The translations under genes and the position numbers were made by a program. 64,000 nt of DNA, taken from Chromobacterium phragmitis (lineage in GTDB: Bacteria > Pseudomonadota > Gammaproteobacteria > Burkholderiales > Chromobacteriaceae). Below are positions 1-8,772 of the stretch, piece by piece. The DNA is taken from assembly GCF_003325475.1 (NCBI RefSeq), contig NZ_CP029495.1:4340001-4404000 (forward strand), given 5' to 3'. Each line of letters begins with the position of its first letter. Within the stretch, counting starts at the first letter, position 1. The notes under the pieces are model-generated. The model searched no databases. It worked only from the letters and a program-made list of their open reading frames with translations, and was not told where the DNA came from.

Positions 1-574
1 CTGCCGTGGTCAGCGAATTGAGCGCGTCTACCGGATGCTGCGGCAGGCCGCTGGTGCCGGAGAAGAAGGCCAGCACCTTGACAAACGCACCCGTCACGGC
101 GGCGGCGACGGCTTCGCTGATCGATCCCGGAGGCGCGACGCCGCGCACGATGTCCGCCACGACCGACCCCTTGTTGACGCCGCCGACCGTGGTGACCGAA
201 GCCACCAGATCCGGGCGCACGCCCGCCACGTAGCGAGCGGTGGGCGCGCCCTGGCTGTGGCCGATCAGATTCACCTTCTGCGCGCCGGTGATGGCCAGGA
301 TGCGCTGCACCTGCTGCAGCAACTGCTCGCCGCGCGCCTCATTGCTGCCGGTGGCGGACACTTCCGCCACGAACACCTGGGCGCCGTCCTCCTTCAGCGC
401 CGCAGGCACGCGGTAGAAGTAATCGACGCCCAGCACCTGGCCGAAACCGAACAGGCCGTGCACCAATACGATGGGATAGCGGGTCTGGGTATAGCCCGAT
501 GACGCCTGCGCCGCGACGAGCGGCAACAATAGCAAGGCGAGAAGGAAGGCACTGCGCGACAACAGCTGTTTCAT
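1..574 (-). CDS. secreted triacylglycerol lipase (5' part only, gene runs off the left edge)
   Basis: About 191 N-terminal residues are visible; the rest lies beyond base 1. The start ATG (572-574) is preceded by GGGAGAG. Residues 1-25 form a signal peptide (MKQLLSRSAF then a leucine-rich core ending AAQA). The lipase oxyanion segment YPIVLVHGLFGF is at about 33-44 and the nucleophile elbow GHSQG at 105-109, giving Ser107. Established: this combination is typical of family I.1/I.2 true lipases of Pseudomonas and Burkholderia, which hydrolyse triglycerides outside the cell, usually need a membrane foldase (Lif) and leave by type II secretion. The foldase gene, if present, would be past the left edge. 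It follows the patatin gene on the same strand. Confidence 0.85.
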   Translation of the reverse strand, partial: MKQLLSRSAFLLALLLLPLVAAQASSGYTQTRYPIVLVHGLFGFGQVLGVDYFYRVPAALKEDGAQVFVAEVSATGSNEARGEQLLQQVQRILAITGAQKVNLIGHSQGAPTARYVAGVRPDLVASVTTVGGVNKGSVVADIVRGVAPPGSISEAVAAAVTGAFVKVLAFFSGTSGLPQHPVDALNSLTTA

Positions 575-602
575 TATCTCTCCCGTTATATCGTGTGATG
601 AA

Positions 603-622
603 GGGCCGCCAAACGGCGGCCC
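603..622 (-). terminator. hairpin between the patatin and lipase genes
   Basis: Perfect 8-bp arms GGGCCGCC/GGCGGCCC around a 4-base loop. On the minus strand it is followed only by TTCATC, so it is a weak intrinsic terminator at best. It lies about 30 bp before the lipase start and could instead be a 5' leader hairpin. Confidence 0.35.
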
Positions 623-755
623 ATACCGGGATAGATCATGCGTCAGGCAAAAGCCATATCTAATTCAAACGTTTGTCCTACAGACTGAACAAATCCATAC
701 CAAAGGACAGTCCAGCTACGCTACAGTCCACGCGGGGAAATGAACACAACTCGCC

Positions 756-2990
756 TCAGTAGTCGACGCCCAGATAGATGTAGCCGCTCAATTGTCCTCC
801 CCTCGCGGTACCGACGCCGACGAAAAATGGCCCCAGAAACGTGTCCGCGCCCAGGAACATGGAACCGGCCGGAATCCAACGCCCCTCTCGGTTGCTCTGC
901 AAATCGAACAGGGTGTTCTGTCCCCACAAGCGTCCGCCCTCAACCGACACGCCGGCATAGACACCAGAGCCCAATACCGGCGGCAGCGAAGCCGCCCGCC
1001 AATACACCATCAACCTGGCCAGCGCCACTCTATCCGCCAGCAATTCGCCATTCTGATAACCCGTCAGATTGAGAAAGCCGCCCAGAGACTGGGGCACGCT
1101 CTTGGTCCGATCCCCGCTAGCCTTTAATGTAAATCGCGCGGTAAAGTCGCCATAGGTGTGAGCGGTTTCGCCTACGACATCATAAGCCTGCTGGTCAAGG
1201 TCGCTGCCCAGGCCCGGCATGCCCATCTGGATTTTGCCGCTGAAGAAATAGCCCGAGCGCGGCCAGCGCGGATTGTCGAACTGATCGATCACCAGACGAG
1301 TCTGCACGCCCACATCGCGGGAACGATTGCTCTCGTCGGGGTCCAGCAATGGCAGGCCCTGCGCCATCGTCAGCTGATTCATTTCCCGATACATGCCCAA
1401 CCGCCATTCGCCGTACTTGCCCAACGCGACGCCGAGGTTCACCTGGCCGCCGATGACATTGTCGTTCAGCGTCGACAATACGGTGTGGTCCTCATTGAAG
1501 TATCGATACTGCTTCTGCTGCGCGCCCAGCGACGCTGCGACGAACAGCGGGCTGTTCCGCCACAGCGGCTGGTAGAACTCCGAGTTGATGGCGCGCTGGT
1601 AGCCTATCGCCACCTCGTTGCGCCAGGCGCCGCCCGCACTGTTGATCGCATCCCACTCATGCGAGGCGCGCAGGGTGAAATTGCTGCTGCCAGGCGTATC
1701 GCTATTCAAATTCAAGCCGAAACGCAGCGTATTCTGACCTATGCCCCGTTCTACCGGCATGACCGTCATCACATTGCGGCCGGATACGTTGTCCACCCGG
1801 TAGCCGAGCTTATCGTATTCGCCGCCGGTGAAGATGTCGGCCAGCCGCTGGCGCGCTTCCCCAACCGGAATCGAGTGGCCTGGGAAAGTCAGCGATTTCT
1901 GCAACGTGGAGACCTTGGTGAAGTCGCCATCCTTGCCCTCCACCCTCACTTCGTCCAGCACCGGATAGTGCGGCCTGCGCAAGCGGCTTTTCCAGGCCGC
2001 GTACGCCTCTTCGGACACCGAGTACGCCGACAGCTGCTTGGCCATATTGCGCGCGGCCTCTGTTCCCCGGTCCACAATGGCCTGATGATCCGCGAAGGAG
2101 GATGTGGTGTAGCCGCTCAAGTCCGGCCTAACCACGATGTCCTGCTTGTCCAGCAACTTCATCTGCTCGCGCACGTTGCGCATCACCGCCAGATTGGAGC
2201 TCTGGTCGACGACATCGAACAGGGTGTGGATTTCGTCAGCCTTCAGCAATGGGGTGCTCACATCCACCACGATCACATGCTGCGCGCAGCGGCCCTTGAC
2301 GTCCTGCACCGGCACATTGCGGGCAATCAGGCCATCCACCAGCAGCTTGCCATCTTCCTCCACCAGGTCGAACACGCCCGGCACCGCCATGCTGGCCCGA
2401 AGCGCGCGCGACAGCGAGCCCTTGTCGAACACCACCGCGTCGCCGGTCAGCAAGTCCGCCGCCACCGCGCGGAACGGGATGGGCAGCTTGTCGAAACTGT
2501 CGATGTCACGGTCGCGCGTCAATTTGTGGATATAAAGCTCGATGCCCTGGGAATTGATCGCGCTGCGCGGCACCCGCAGCGCGCCATGCTTCACGCCGAT
2601 GCTGATATCGGCATAGTTTTTGTAATCGTTGCGCTTGCGGTCATAGGGAATCTCGGAGCGGACTGGCTTGCCGGACAGCATCTGGTCCCAGTCCGCCGCA
2701 TTGAACTCGCGCTCCATCTCATCCAGCGGCAGGCCATTGGCGTAAATACCACCAATCAGGGCTCCAGCGCTGGTGCCTGCTATGCATGCCACAGGTATCC
2801 GCAGCCGCTCCAGCTCCTTCAACACCCCCAGATGGGCGAAGCCCCGCGCCCCGCCGCCGCCCAGAACAACGCCAACGCCTTCAGGCACTTGCGTCGCACT
2901 TTCCGCCGCCGTAGCTGTCGAAACAAACAGTCCAGCCGAACACAAAGCCGCGGCCAGACGATGATAAGAAAAAATCTTGCTTTTAGGCAT
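756..2990 (-). CDS. patatin-like phospholipase with POTRA and outer-membrane barrel (PlpD-like, type Vd)
   Basis: The 744-residue product starts at MPKSKIF, chosen because it gives a clean signal peptide ending near STATAA (residue 29); longer in-frame starts would bury it. The patatin domain shows the oxyanion loop GGGGARG at 44-50, the nucleophile GTSAG at 72-76 (Ser74) and the dyad Asp in VDG at 219-220. The C-terminal 300 or so residues read as one POTRA-like segment and a 16-strand Omp85/BamA-like barrel ending in tyrosine. Established: Pseudomonas PlpD, of about this length, exports its patatin lipase through its own barrel. Inferred role: cell-surface or released phospholipase A1. It lies directly upstream of the lipase and is divergent from the PilZ-like gene. 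Confidence 0.88.
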   Translation of the reverse strand: MPKSKIFSYHRLAAALCSAGLFVSTATAAESATQVPEGVGVVLGGGGARGFAHLGVLKELERLRIPVACIAGTSAGALIGGIYANGLPLDEMEREFNAADWDQMLSGKPVRSEIPYDRKRNDYKNYADISIGVKHGALRVPRSAINSQGIELYIHKLTRDRDIDSFDKLPIPFRAVAADLLTGDAVVFDKGSLSRALRASMAVPGVFDLVEEDGKLLVDGLIARNVPVQDVKGRCAQHVIVVDVSTPLLKADEIHTLFDVVDQSSNLAVMRNVREQMKLLDKQDIVVRPDLSGYTTSSFADHQAIVDRGTEAARNMAKQLSAYSVSEEAYAAWKSRLRRPHYPVLDEVRVEGKDGDFTKVSTLQKSLTFPGHSIPVGEARQRLADIFTGGEYDKLGYRVDNVSGRNVMTVMPVERGIGQNTLRFGLNLNSDTPGSSNFTLRASHEWDAINSAGGAWRNEVAIGYQRAINSEFYQPLWRNSPLFVAASLGAQQKQYRYFNEDHTVLSTLNDNVIGGQVNLGVALGKYGEWRLGMYREMNQLTMAQGLPLLDPDESNRSRDVGVQTRLVIDQFDNPRWPRSGYFFSGKIQMGMPGLGSDLDQQAYDVVGETAHTYGDFTARFTLKASGDRTKSVPQSLGGFLNLTGYQNGELLADRVALARLMVYWRAASLPPVLGSGVYAGVSVEGGRLWGQNTLFDLQSNREGRWIPAGSMFLGADTFLGPFFVGVGTARGGQLSGYIYLGVDY

Positions 2991-3094
2991 GCCCGATAAA
3001 TTTGCGATTATGGTTTCACCAGCGTCAAAGCGTGACGTAAGATAGAGTGACATATAAGTGTGAACATAAATCCCCAATCCCGAAACCTGGTTCA

Positions 3095-4612
3095 ATGTTC
3101 GACTTCAAATCCCTGGTCAGCTCACTTTTAAGCAAGAACACGCCGGCATCCGGCGTGGCGCAATCGGCGACCCTGTTGGTTCGCGATCTGCCGCAGGCAG
3201 AATACTTTACCGCCTTGGTGGAAATCATCAAGGCCGTATCCAAAATCAACGCCGATCCGGAAATGTCGTTGAAGGAGCGTGTCAAAACGCTGCTCTACGT
3301 CGACGACAAAGCCGCCGGCATCCATCATCAGCTCTGCCAGGACTACCTCCATTCGAAAGGCGGCAGCAAAGGCTACCTGCCCACCATTCTCGCCTATTGG
3401 CACGAACTGGCCAGCGCCTACCAAATTTGCCTGCGGCTCTGCCGCGGCGCACCTAACCAGATAGCCGAGCCCGAGCAGCAATTGGTCACCGCCCGCGGCC
3501 TGCATCACCAGATGCGACTGCTGGCCTGGAACGCGCTGCGCTACCTGAAGCCGGAAGGCAACGCCTGGCAGCAGGGTTTCCGCTTCTACACTCACGCGGA
3601 AGAATCCGGCTTCGCCCGCACGCCCGTCGCGCTCTATCCCGACTCACACCAGGAAGTCAGCTGCGAGCATCTGCTGATCCAGGCCGGCATGCTGCATATG
3701 GCCCAGACCGAAAACATGCTGCACAAGGAAATCGTCGCGGTCGACCAGTTGCTGATGCTGCTCTGCAATCAGATCCCGCTGGAAAAGCAGCCTCCGACCG
3801 AAACGCCGATTTTCGTCTACAACCTGTCCATGCCCGAGCCGCCGCAGCCCATGCTGCGCGGCATGGCCGGAAAATGGCATCGCTACTGGTCATCCTACGA
3901 GATATCCACCCGTCTGGCCGACCTGATGTTCGACCTTGACACCCGCATCCCGTCCCAGTTGGCCGCGCTAGGTTGCGAGCTGGAACGCGAGGAATGGTCG
4001 GAGCTGTGCGAAAAGCTGGCGATCCGCTGGTCCAACGACGGCGGCAAATCGCTGCGCAAATCCGAACGCTCGCTGCACTCGTCCAGCGCCCAAGTCTCCA
4101 TAGGCTTCGACCGGGTCGCCTTTCACATCAAGGTGCAAGACGTCGGCGGCCTGGATTCCGAGCGCAGCGACGACTGGCGCATCAATGATATCAGCAGCAC
4201 CGGCATGGGACTGACCTTCATCGGGAAAACCGTAGACCAACTGTCGATCGGCCGGCTGATCCTGGTGAAGACCGAGAGCCACCCCCCGCTCCTGGGCGTG
4301 ATCAGGCGCATTTTACGCCAGAACAACGGCACCAAGGTCGGCATAGAAATCCTGGGGCAAACGCCGGTCGGCGTATCATTGCTTGACCCCGCTCAACCGG
4401 ACAGCCCCCCCTTCACTGCGATTTACATCACCCAACCCAACTCCCGCAAAGGCCAGCGCTGGTTCCTGATGCCCAAAACCTTAATGGCGGACGACAAACA
4501 GCTAGTGCTAAGCGCGCAGGGCAAATCCTATCAGATCAAGCTGAAGGCGCCGCAGCAGGAGTTTGAGGATTGCAGCCACAGTAATTTCGACACGCTGGCC
4601 AAGATGGACTGA
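3095..4612 (+). CDS. PilZ-like domain protein of unknown role
   Basis: The start ATG gives a 505-residue protein beginning MFDFKSLVSS; an in-frame GTG at 3047 would add 16 residues, and neither start has a good ribosome binding site. There is no signal peptide or membrane segment. The first 330 or so residues are helical and unrecognised. The C-terminal part holds NDISSTGMG, which fits the D/NxSxxG half of a PilZ c-di-GMP domain, followed by strands typical of the fold. The canonical RxxxR half is not clear (RSDDWR lies just before the motif), so c-di-GMP binding is uncertain. It is transcribed away from the patatin gene with a 104-bp gap and ends at a strong terminator. Confidence 0.6.
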   Translation: MFDFKSLVSSLLSKNTPASGVAQSATLLVRDLPQAEYFTALVEIIKAVSKINADPEMSLKERVKTLLYVDDKAAGIHHQLCQDYLHSKGGSKGYLPTILAYWHELASAYQICLRLCRGAPNQIAEPEQQLVTARGLHHQMRLLAWNALRYLKPEGNAWQQGFRFYTHAEESGFARTPVALYPDSHQEVSCEHLLIQAGMLHMAQTENMLHKEIVAVDQLLMLLCNQIPLEKQPPTETPIFVYNLSMPEPPQPMLRGMAGKWHRYWSSYEISTRLADLMFDLDTRIPSQLAALGCELEREEWSELCEKLAIRWSNDGGKSLRKSERSLHSSSAQVSIGFDRVAFHIKVQDVGGLDSERSDDWRINDISSTGMGLTFIGKTVDQLSIGRLILVKTESHPPLLGVIRRILRQNNGTKVGIEILGQTPVGVSLLDPAQPDSPPFTAIYITQPNSRKGQRWFLMPKTLMADDKQLVLSAQGKSYQIKLKAPQQEFEDCSHSNFDTLAKMD

Positions 4613-4652
4613 ACCTGTACGCGGGAACAGTCCAGCCGACACACTGGCCCAC

Positions 4653-4686
4653 AGCCGGCCTTGCCATGCAAGGCCGGCTTCTTTTT
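4653..4686 (+). terminator. intrinsic terminator after the PilZ-like gene
   Basis: Stem AGCCGGCCTT/AAGGCCGGCT with a 7-base loop, followed by TCTTTTTG. A clear Rho-independent terminator 40 bp past the stop codon. Confidence 0.85.
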
Positions 4687-4746
4687 GTCCGGCGATCATC
4701 CAAACTGTAAATTCTTTCATGCGAAGATAATATGACAAAAAGATAT

Positions 4747-4774
4747 TTGCGCAATAAAAATTTACAAATATGAT
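4747..4774 (+). promoter_or_regulatory. candidate sigma-70 promoter of the serine protease operon
   Basis: TTGCGC, 16-bp spacer, TATGAT, in an AT-rich stretch 50 bp upstream of the protease start. The -10 box matches in 5 of 6 positions and the -35 box in only 3. Confidence 0.4.
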
Positions 4775-4825
4775 CCTCAAACGGCAACAGCCGCAAAACA
4801 CAAAGGCAAATAGAGGATCTCAATC

Positions 4826-6628
4826 ATGCGAGTTCGCATCACCAGCAGTGCTGTCGTGCTGGCTCTGGCTTCCATGGCCAGTCATGCCGCCCCAACCGCG
4901 GAACGCAGCATTCCGCAGCTGCCGGGCGACCCCCTGGCCAACCAACAATGGTTCCTGAAAAACACTGGCCAAAACGCTTTCTCCAAGCGAGGCGGCGTCA
5001 AAGGCATCGATCTCAATCTCGGCTTCAGCCATGTGCGCGGCATCCGCGGACTGGGCGTCACGATCGCAGTGATCGACGACGGCCTGGAAATCAAGCACCC
5101 CGACTTGGCAGCCAATATCGTTCCGGGTTCGAAAAACCTGGTTGACGGCAGCAACGATCCGACCCCCGCGTCCGGGGAAAACGGCCATGGCACCGCGGTG
5201 TCCGGCATCGCCGCCGCAGTGGCCTTCAATGGCATCGGCGGCCGCGGCATCGCCCCTTCCGCAGGCCTCAAAGGTTTCAACTGGCTGCTGAACCAGACGC
5301 TGGACGGCTGGCTGCTGGCACATGGCAAGAAACCCAATGGCGGCTCGCTGGAAGCCTTCACCGACGCCCGCGTATTCAACCAGAGCTACGGCTCCTCCAC
5401 CCTCACCTCGGTGCCCGCCAATCCGGATCAGGACATTGAGCTGAAAACCGAGGAGGAAACCTACGAAGACATCAGCCGCAACAGCCATTGGGGCCGCGGG
5501 GCAATCTTCGTCAAATCGGCCGGCAACGCCTACAACTCCTTCCGTCTGAGCCAAACCGAATCGCTTCTGGGCTACCAAGGCAATAACGGCCTGCCGGTGC
5601 AAGACTCCAACCTGACCGCCGACAACAACAACTACTGGAACGTGGTGGTGTCGGCGCTGAACGCCGACGGCGTCCGCTCCTCGTACTCGTCGGTCGGGGC
5701 CAACGTGCTGCTCACCGCGCCCGGCGGCGAATACGGCACCGACTCCCCGGCCATGGTCACTACCGACCTGTCCGGCTGCGCCCGGGGCTACAACGTGGCC
5801 GGCAACACCTCCAACGGCCTGCATGGCGGCACCGCGCTGGACCCCAATTGCGACTACAACGGCATCATGAACGGCACCTCGTCGGCCGCGCCGTCCACCT
5901 CCGGCTCTTTCGCCGTGGTGATGTCGGCCAACCCGGCCCTGTCCGCGCGAGATGTGCGCCACATCCTGATCACCACCGCTCGCCAAGTGGATGCGGCGAA
6001 TCCGGGCGTGACTCTGGCGTTCAAGGACAAGAGCGGAGGCGCGCATAGCTACCAGGCGATCCCCGGCTGGCAAAAGAACGCCGCAGGCCTGCCCTTCCAC
6101 CAGTTCTATGGTTTCGGCCTGATCAACGTCGACAAGGCCGTGGAAAAGGCTCTGTTCTACAACAAGCCGCTGCCGCCGCTGAAGAAGACCCGCTGGGAAA
6201 CCATCCCGGTCCAGGCCGCCATTCCCGACGCCAACGAGAGCGGCGTGGAAAGCGTGTTCAATCAGCCGTCCGACCTGACCGTGGAAGCCGTGCAGGTCCT
6301 GGTGGACGCCGAGCACGGCCGCGCCAACGACCTAGCGGTGGAGCTGATCTCTCCGTCCGGCACCCGCTCTGTGCTGCTGTCGCCGCGCACTGCCCTGGTG
6401 GCGGAAACTTATGGCCTGAACCAGCAGCGCCTGTTGTCCAACCAGTTCTACGGCGAGCAGGCCAAGGGCCAATGGCGTTTGCGCGTGATCGACACCAACG
6501 GCGCCGATTACCAATACGTCATCCGCAACCGCTCGACCGGCGCCAACACCACCTACTCCCTGCCTAACGCGGAAGGTAAACTGAAATCGTGGTCGATCCG
6601 CTTCTTCGGCCACCGGAGCGCAGCATGA
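4826..6628 (+). CDS. kexin-like subtilisin serine protease with P domain (ASP-like)
   Basis: 600 residues with a signal peptide (1 to about 21, ending SHA). The S8 catalytic triad is visible: Asp84 in VIDDGLEIKHPDL, His121 in GHGT, and Ser352 in GTSSAAP; the oxyanion Asn is in SAGN (231-234). The C-terminal 150 residues match a P/proprotein-convertase domain (GQWRLRVIDTNG near the end). There is no N-terminal I9 propeptide between the signal peptide and the catalytic domain. Established: Aeromonas sobria ASP has exactly this layout and cannot mature without a separately encoded chaperone. The next gene overlaps by four bases (ATGA) and fits that role. A start at 4826 is supported by AGAGGA upstream. 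Probably a secreted virulence-type or nutritional protease. Confidence 0.9.
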   Translation: MRVRITSSAVVLALASMASHAAPTAERSIPQLPGDPLANQQWFLKNTGQNAFSKRGGVKGIDLNLGFSHVRGIRGLGVTIAVIDDGLEIKHPDLAANIVPGSKNLVDGSNDPTPASGENGHGTAVSGIAAAVAFNGIGGRGIAPSAGLKGFNWLLNQTLDGWLLAHGKKPNGGSLEAFTDARVFNQSYGSSTLTSVPANPDQDIELKTEEETYEDISRNSHWGRGAIFVKSAGNAYNSFRLSQTESLLGYQGNNGLPVQDSNLTADNNNYWNVVVSALNADGVRSSYSSVGANVLLTAPGGEYGTDSPAMVTTDLSGCARGYNVAGNTSNGLHGGTALDPNCDYNGIMNGTSSAAPSTSGSFAVVMSANPALSARDVRHILITTARQVDAANPGVTLAFKDKSGGAHSYQAIPGWQKNAAGLPFHQFYGFGLINVDKAVEKALFYNKPLPPLKKTRWETIPVQAAIPDANESGVESVFNQPSDLTVEAVQVLVDAEHGRANDLAVELISPSGTRSVLLSPRTALVAETYGLNQQRLLSNQFYGEQAKGQWRLRVIDTNGADYQYVIRNRSTGANTTYSLPNAEGKLKSWSIRFFGHRSAA

Positions 6629-7086
6629 AACTGATCACCCGACTCTTCCCCCTCGCCCTCTTGACCCTGGCCGTCCACAGCCAGGCCGCCGAGCCCTCCT
6701 TTCTGGCCAAGCCGGCCGGCCAGGCCGTGGTGATCAACGGCAAGACCTACTACAAGCAGGTTCCGCAGTCCAAGTTCAACGCTTCCGCCCGCAGCACCGG
6801 CGTATCCGCGCCTTCGCTGAAGCGCGGCGACGTGGTGCAGGCGTCGAAGCAGCTGGTGCCGTCCGTCGTCAGCGGCACCGTGCTGGTGCAGCTGGCATCG
6901 CCGCAGGATGAGGCTGCTGTCGCCCGCGACCACAACCTGACCGTGCGCTATCGCACCGCCAGCATCGTCATCTTCAACGCGCCGGCCCAGGCCGACCTGT
7001 TGGCGCTGCAGCAAAAGCTGTCCGCCGACAAGCGAGTGAAGAAGGCTCAGCTGGAGCTGGCCAGCAACGACAAGCAGATCGAATAA
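6625..7086 (+). CDS. probable external chaperone of the upstream protease (ASP ORF2-like)
   Basis: 153 residues beginning MKLITRLFPLALL with a signal peptide ending near SQAAEP (about 22). The start lies in an ATGA overlap with the protease stop, implying translational coupling. The C-terminal part (GTVLVQLASPQDEAAVAR onward, with alternating strand and helix) resembles the inhibitor/chaperone fold seen in subtilase propeptides. Established: in Aeromonas sobria the gene just 3' of asp encodes ORF2, a chaperone of about the same size that folds and transiently inhibits ASP. Position, size, export signal and fold character all agree; I have not made a sequence alignment. Without this role the gene would be an unknown secreted protein. 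Confidence 0.75.
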   Translation: MKLITRLFPLALLTLAVHSQAAEPSFLAKPAGQAVVINGKTYYKQVPQSKFNASARSTGVSAPSLKRGDVVQASKQLVPSVVSGTVLVQLASPQDEAAVARDHNLTVRYRTASIVIFNAPAQADLLALQQKLSADKRVKKAQLELASNDKQIE

Positions 7087-7111
7087 ACGGAAATCCTCTT
7101 CGCGCACAAGG

Positions 7112-7140
7112 ACGGCCCCGGAATCTCCGGGGCCGTTTTT
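7112..7140 (+). terminator. intrinsic terminator of the protease-chaperone operon
   Basis: Stem ACGGCCCCGG/CCGGGGCCGT, 5-base loop, then TTTT. It lies 26 bp after the chaperone stop codon. Confidence 0.88.
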
Positions 7141-7316
7141 CATCTTTCAGCCCTTGCGGCAGCCTCTCCTCCGCTGCAGAAAGCCAAACGCCTCACCGCC
7201 GGTGCGCATCGCATCCGCAGCCATGCCAACACCAACGAGATGCCTCCCGAACCGGCTCAACATTTGGCGGACAGCGGCGCAAACCGCCGGCCACACCCGC
7301 ATCCGGCTCTACAGGC

Positions 7317-7349
7317 AAAGAAAAACGCCACAGCACATGCTGTGGCGTT
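7317..7349 (-). terminator. intrinsic terminator of the fadN-fadA operon
   Basis: On the minus strand, a stem AACGCCACAGC/GCTGTGGCGTT with a tiny loop, followed by TTTCTTT. It sits 28 bp past the fadA stop. Between this and the opposite terminator at 7140 (about 175 bp) I see nothing else. Confidence 0.8.
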
Positions 7350-7376
7350 GAACCGACTACAACCAAAATCGCGTGC

Positions 7377-8579
7377 TTACAGCACTTCGATGATGCCCGC
7401 CGCGCCCATGCCGGTGCCGATGCACATCGTCACCATGCCATGGCCCTTCAGGCCGGCGCCGCGCATGCCGTGCACCAGCGTGGCGGTACGGATGGCGCCG
7501 GTGGCACCCAGCGGGTGGCCCAGCGCGATGGCGCCGCCATGCGGATTCACCTTGGACGCATCCAGATTCAGATCGCGAATGACCGCCAGCGCCTGGGCGG
7601 CGAAGGCTTCGTTCAACTCGATCCACTTCAGATCGTCCTGCTTCAGGCCGGCCTGAGCCAGCGCGGCCGGGATGGCCTCCTTGGGACCGATGCCCATGAT
7701 TTCCGGCGGCACGCCCTTGACCGAGAAGGTCACGTAGCGAGCCAGCGGCGTAAGGTTGAACTCCTTCAGCACCCGCTCGGACACCAGGATCACCGCGCCG
7801 GCGCCGTCGGACATCTGCGAGGAGTTGCCGGCGGTGACGGAGCCCTTGGCGTCGAATACGGTTTTCAGCTTGGCCAGGCCTTCCAGCGAAGTCTCGCGGC
7901 GCGGGCCTTCGTCGGTGTCCAGCACGCGCTTCTTCACCACCACTTCGCCGGTTTCCAGATTCGGCGTGCGGTAGGTCGCTTCCAGCGGGGTGATTTCGTT
8001 CTTGAACTTGCCGCCGTCGATGGCCGCCAGCGCGCGGCGGTGGGATTCCACCGCGAACGCGTCCTGATCTTCGCGCGACACGCCCCATTGCTGTGCCACT
8101 TTTTCAGCGGTCAGGCCCATGCCGTAGGCGATGCCGTAGTTTTCGTCCTTGGCGAAAATTTCCGGATTCAACGACACCTTGTTGCCCATCATCGGCACCA
8201 GGGACATCGATTCGGAACCCGCCGCGATCACCACGTCGGCTTCGCCCAGGCGGATGCGGTCGGCCGCCATCTGCACGGCGTTGATGCCGGACGAGCAGTA
8301 GCGGTTGATGGTGATGCCGCCCACGGTGTTGGGCAGGCCGGCCAGCAGCACGCCGATGCGCGCCATGTTCAGGCCCTGCTCCGCTTCCGGGAAGGCGCAA
8401 CCCACCACGCAGTCGGAAATCAGTTTCGGGTCCAGATTCGGCACCTGGGCCAATGCGCCGGTGATCACATGCGCCAGCATGTCGTCCGGGCGCACATGGC
8501 GCATCATGCCGCGCGGCGCCTTGCCCACCGGGGTGCGGGTGGCGGCGACGATGTAAGCTTCTTGTACTTGTTTGCTCAT
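7377..8579 (-). CDS. fadA: acetyl-CoA acyltransferase (3-ketoacyl-CoA thiolase)
   Basis: 400 residues starting MSKQVQEAYIV, with AGGAG eight bases upstream. Thiolase hallmarks: nucleophile Cys95 in NRYCSSGINAVQM, His at about 355 in GHPLGATG, and the second Cys at about 386 in MCIGTGMG. It cleaves 3-ketoacyl-CoA to acetyl-CoA and a shortened acyl-CoA in the cytoplasm. It lies 193 bp downstream of fadN on the same strand and ends at a strong terminator, so the two form a beta-oxidation operon (hydratase/dehydrogenase plus thiolase). PsrA-type control is inferred from the operator upstream of fadN. Confidence 0.93.
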   Translation of the reverse strand: MSKQVQEAYIVAATRTPVGKAPRGMMRHVRPDDMLAHVITGALAQVPNLDPKLISDCVVGCAFPEAEQGLNMARIGVLLAGLPNTVGGITINRYCSSGINAVQMAADRIRLGEADVVIAAGSESMSLVPMMGNKVSLNPEIFAKDENYGIAYGMGLTAEKVAQQWGVSREDQDAFAVESHRRALAAIDGGKFKNEITPLEATYRTPNLETGEVVVKKRVLDTDEGPRRETSLEGLAKLKTVFDAKGSVTAGNSSQMSDGAGAVILVSERVLKEFNLTPLARYVTFSVKGVPPEIMGIGPKEAIPAALAQAGLKQDDLKWIELNEAFAAQALAVIRDLNLDASKVNPHGGAIALGHPLGATGAIRTATLVHGMRGAGLKGHGMVTMCIGTGMGAAGIIEVL

Positions 8580-8687
8580 TTTCGATTCTCCTGTCGGCCG
8601 GCTGATCCAAACTGTAGAAATCAACCGACCTATCATCTGGCTATTGGCCGTGCTTGCGGGAGGATTCGCAGCGAGCGGGCTGAGGTC

Positions 8688-8736
8688 AAGGCGAGAAGCG
8701 CAGCCGTACAAGTGGTACGGCGAGCATCACAGCCTT
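8688..8736. repeat. imperfect palindromic element in the fadN-fadA gap
   Basis: A long imperfect inverted repeat: outer arms AAGGC/GCCTT and inner arms CCGTAC/GTACGG around a short centre. It resembles the dispersed palindromic intergenic repeats common in beta- and gammaproteobacteria. I did not find another copy in this window, so its repeat status is inferred from its form only. As RNA it could fold and shift the fadN:fadA ratio. Confidence 0.35.
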
Positions 8737-8772
8737 GAGATCGGCACGCGCAGCAGAATCATCCCCAAGCAC

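Noticed and set aside
666..675. CAAACGTTTG as a fourth PsrA operator
   Set aside because: It has no spacer between the half-sites, unlike the AAAC-N4-GTTT form of the other three; a chance palindrome is as likely. Kept only as a question within a finding.
1158..2999. 613-codon open frame on the plus strand opposite the patatin gene
   Set aside because: It is a GC-skewed antisense frame: no ribosome binding site, His/Arg/Gln-rich translation, and it lies fully over a gene with a verified active site.
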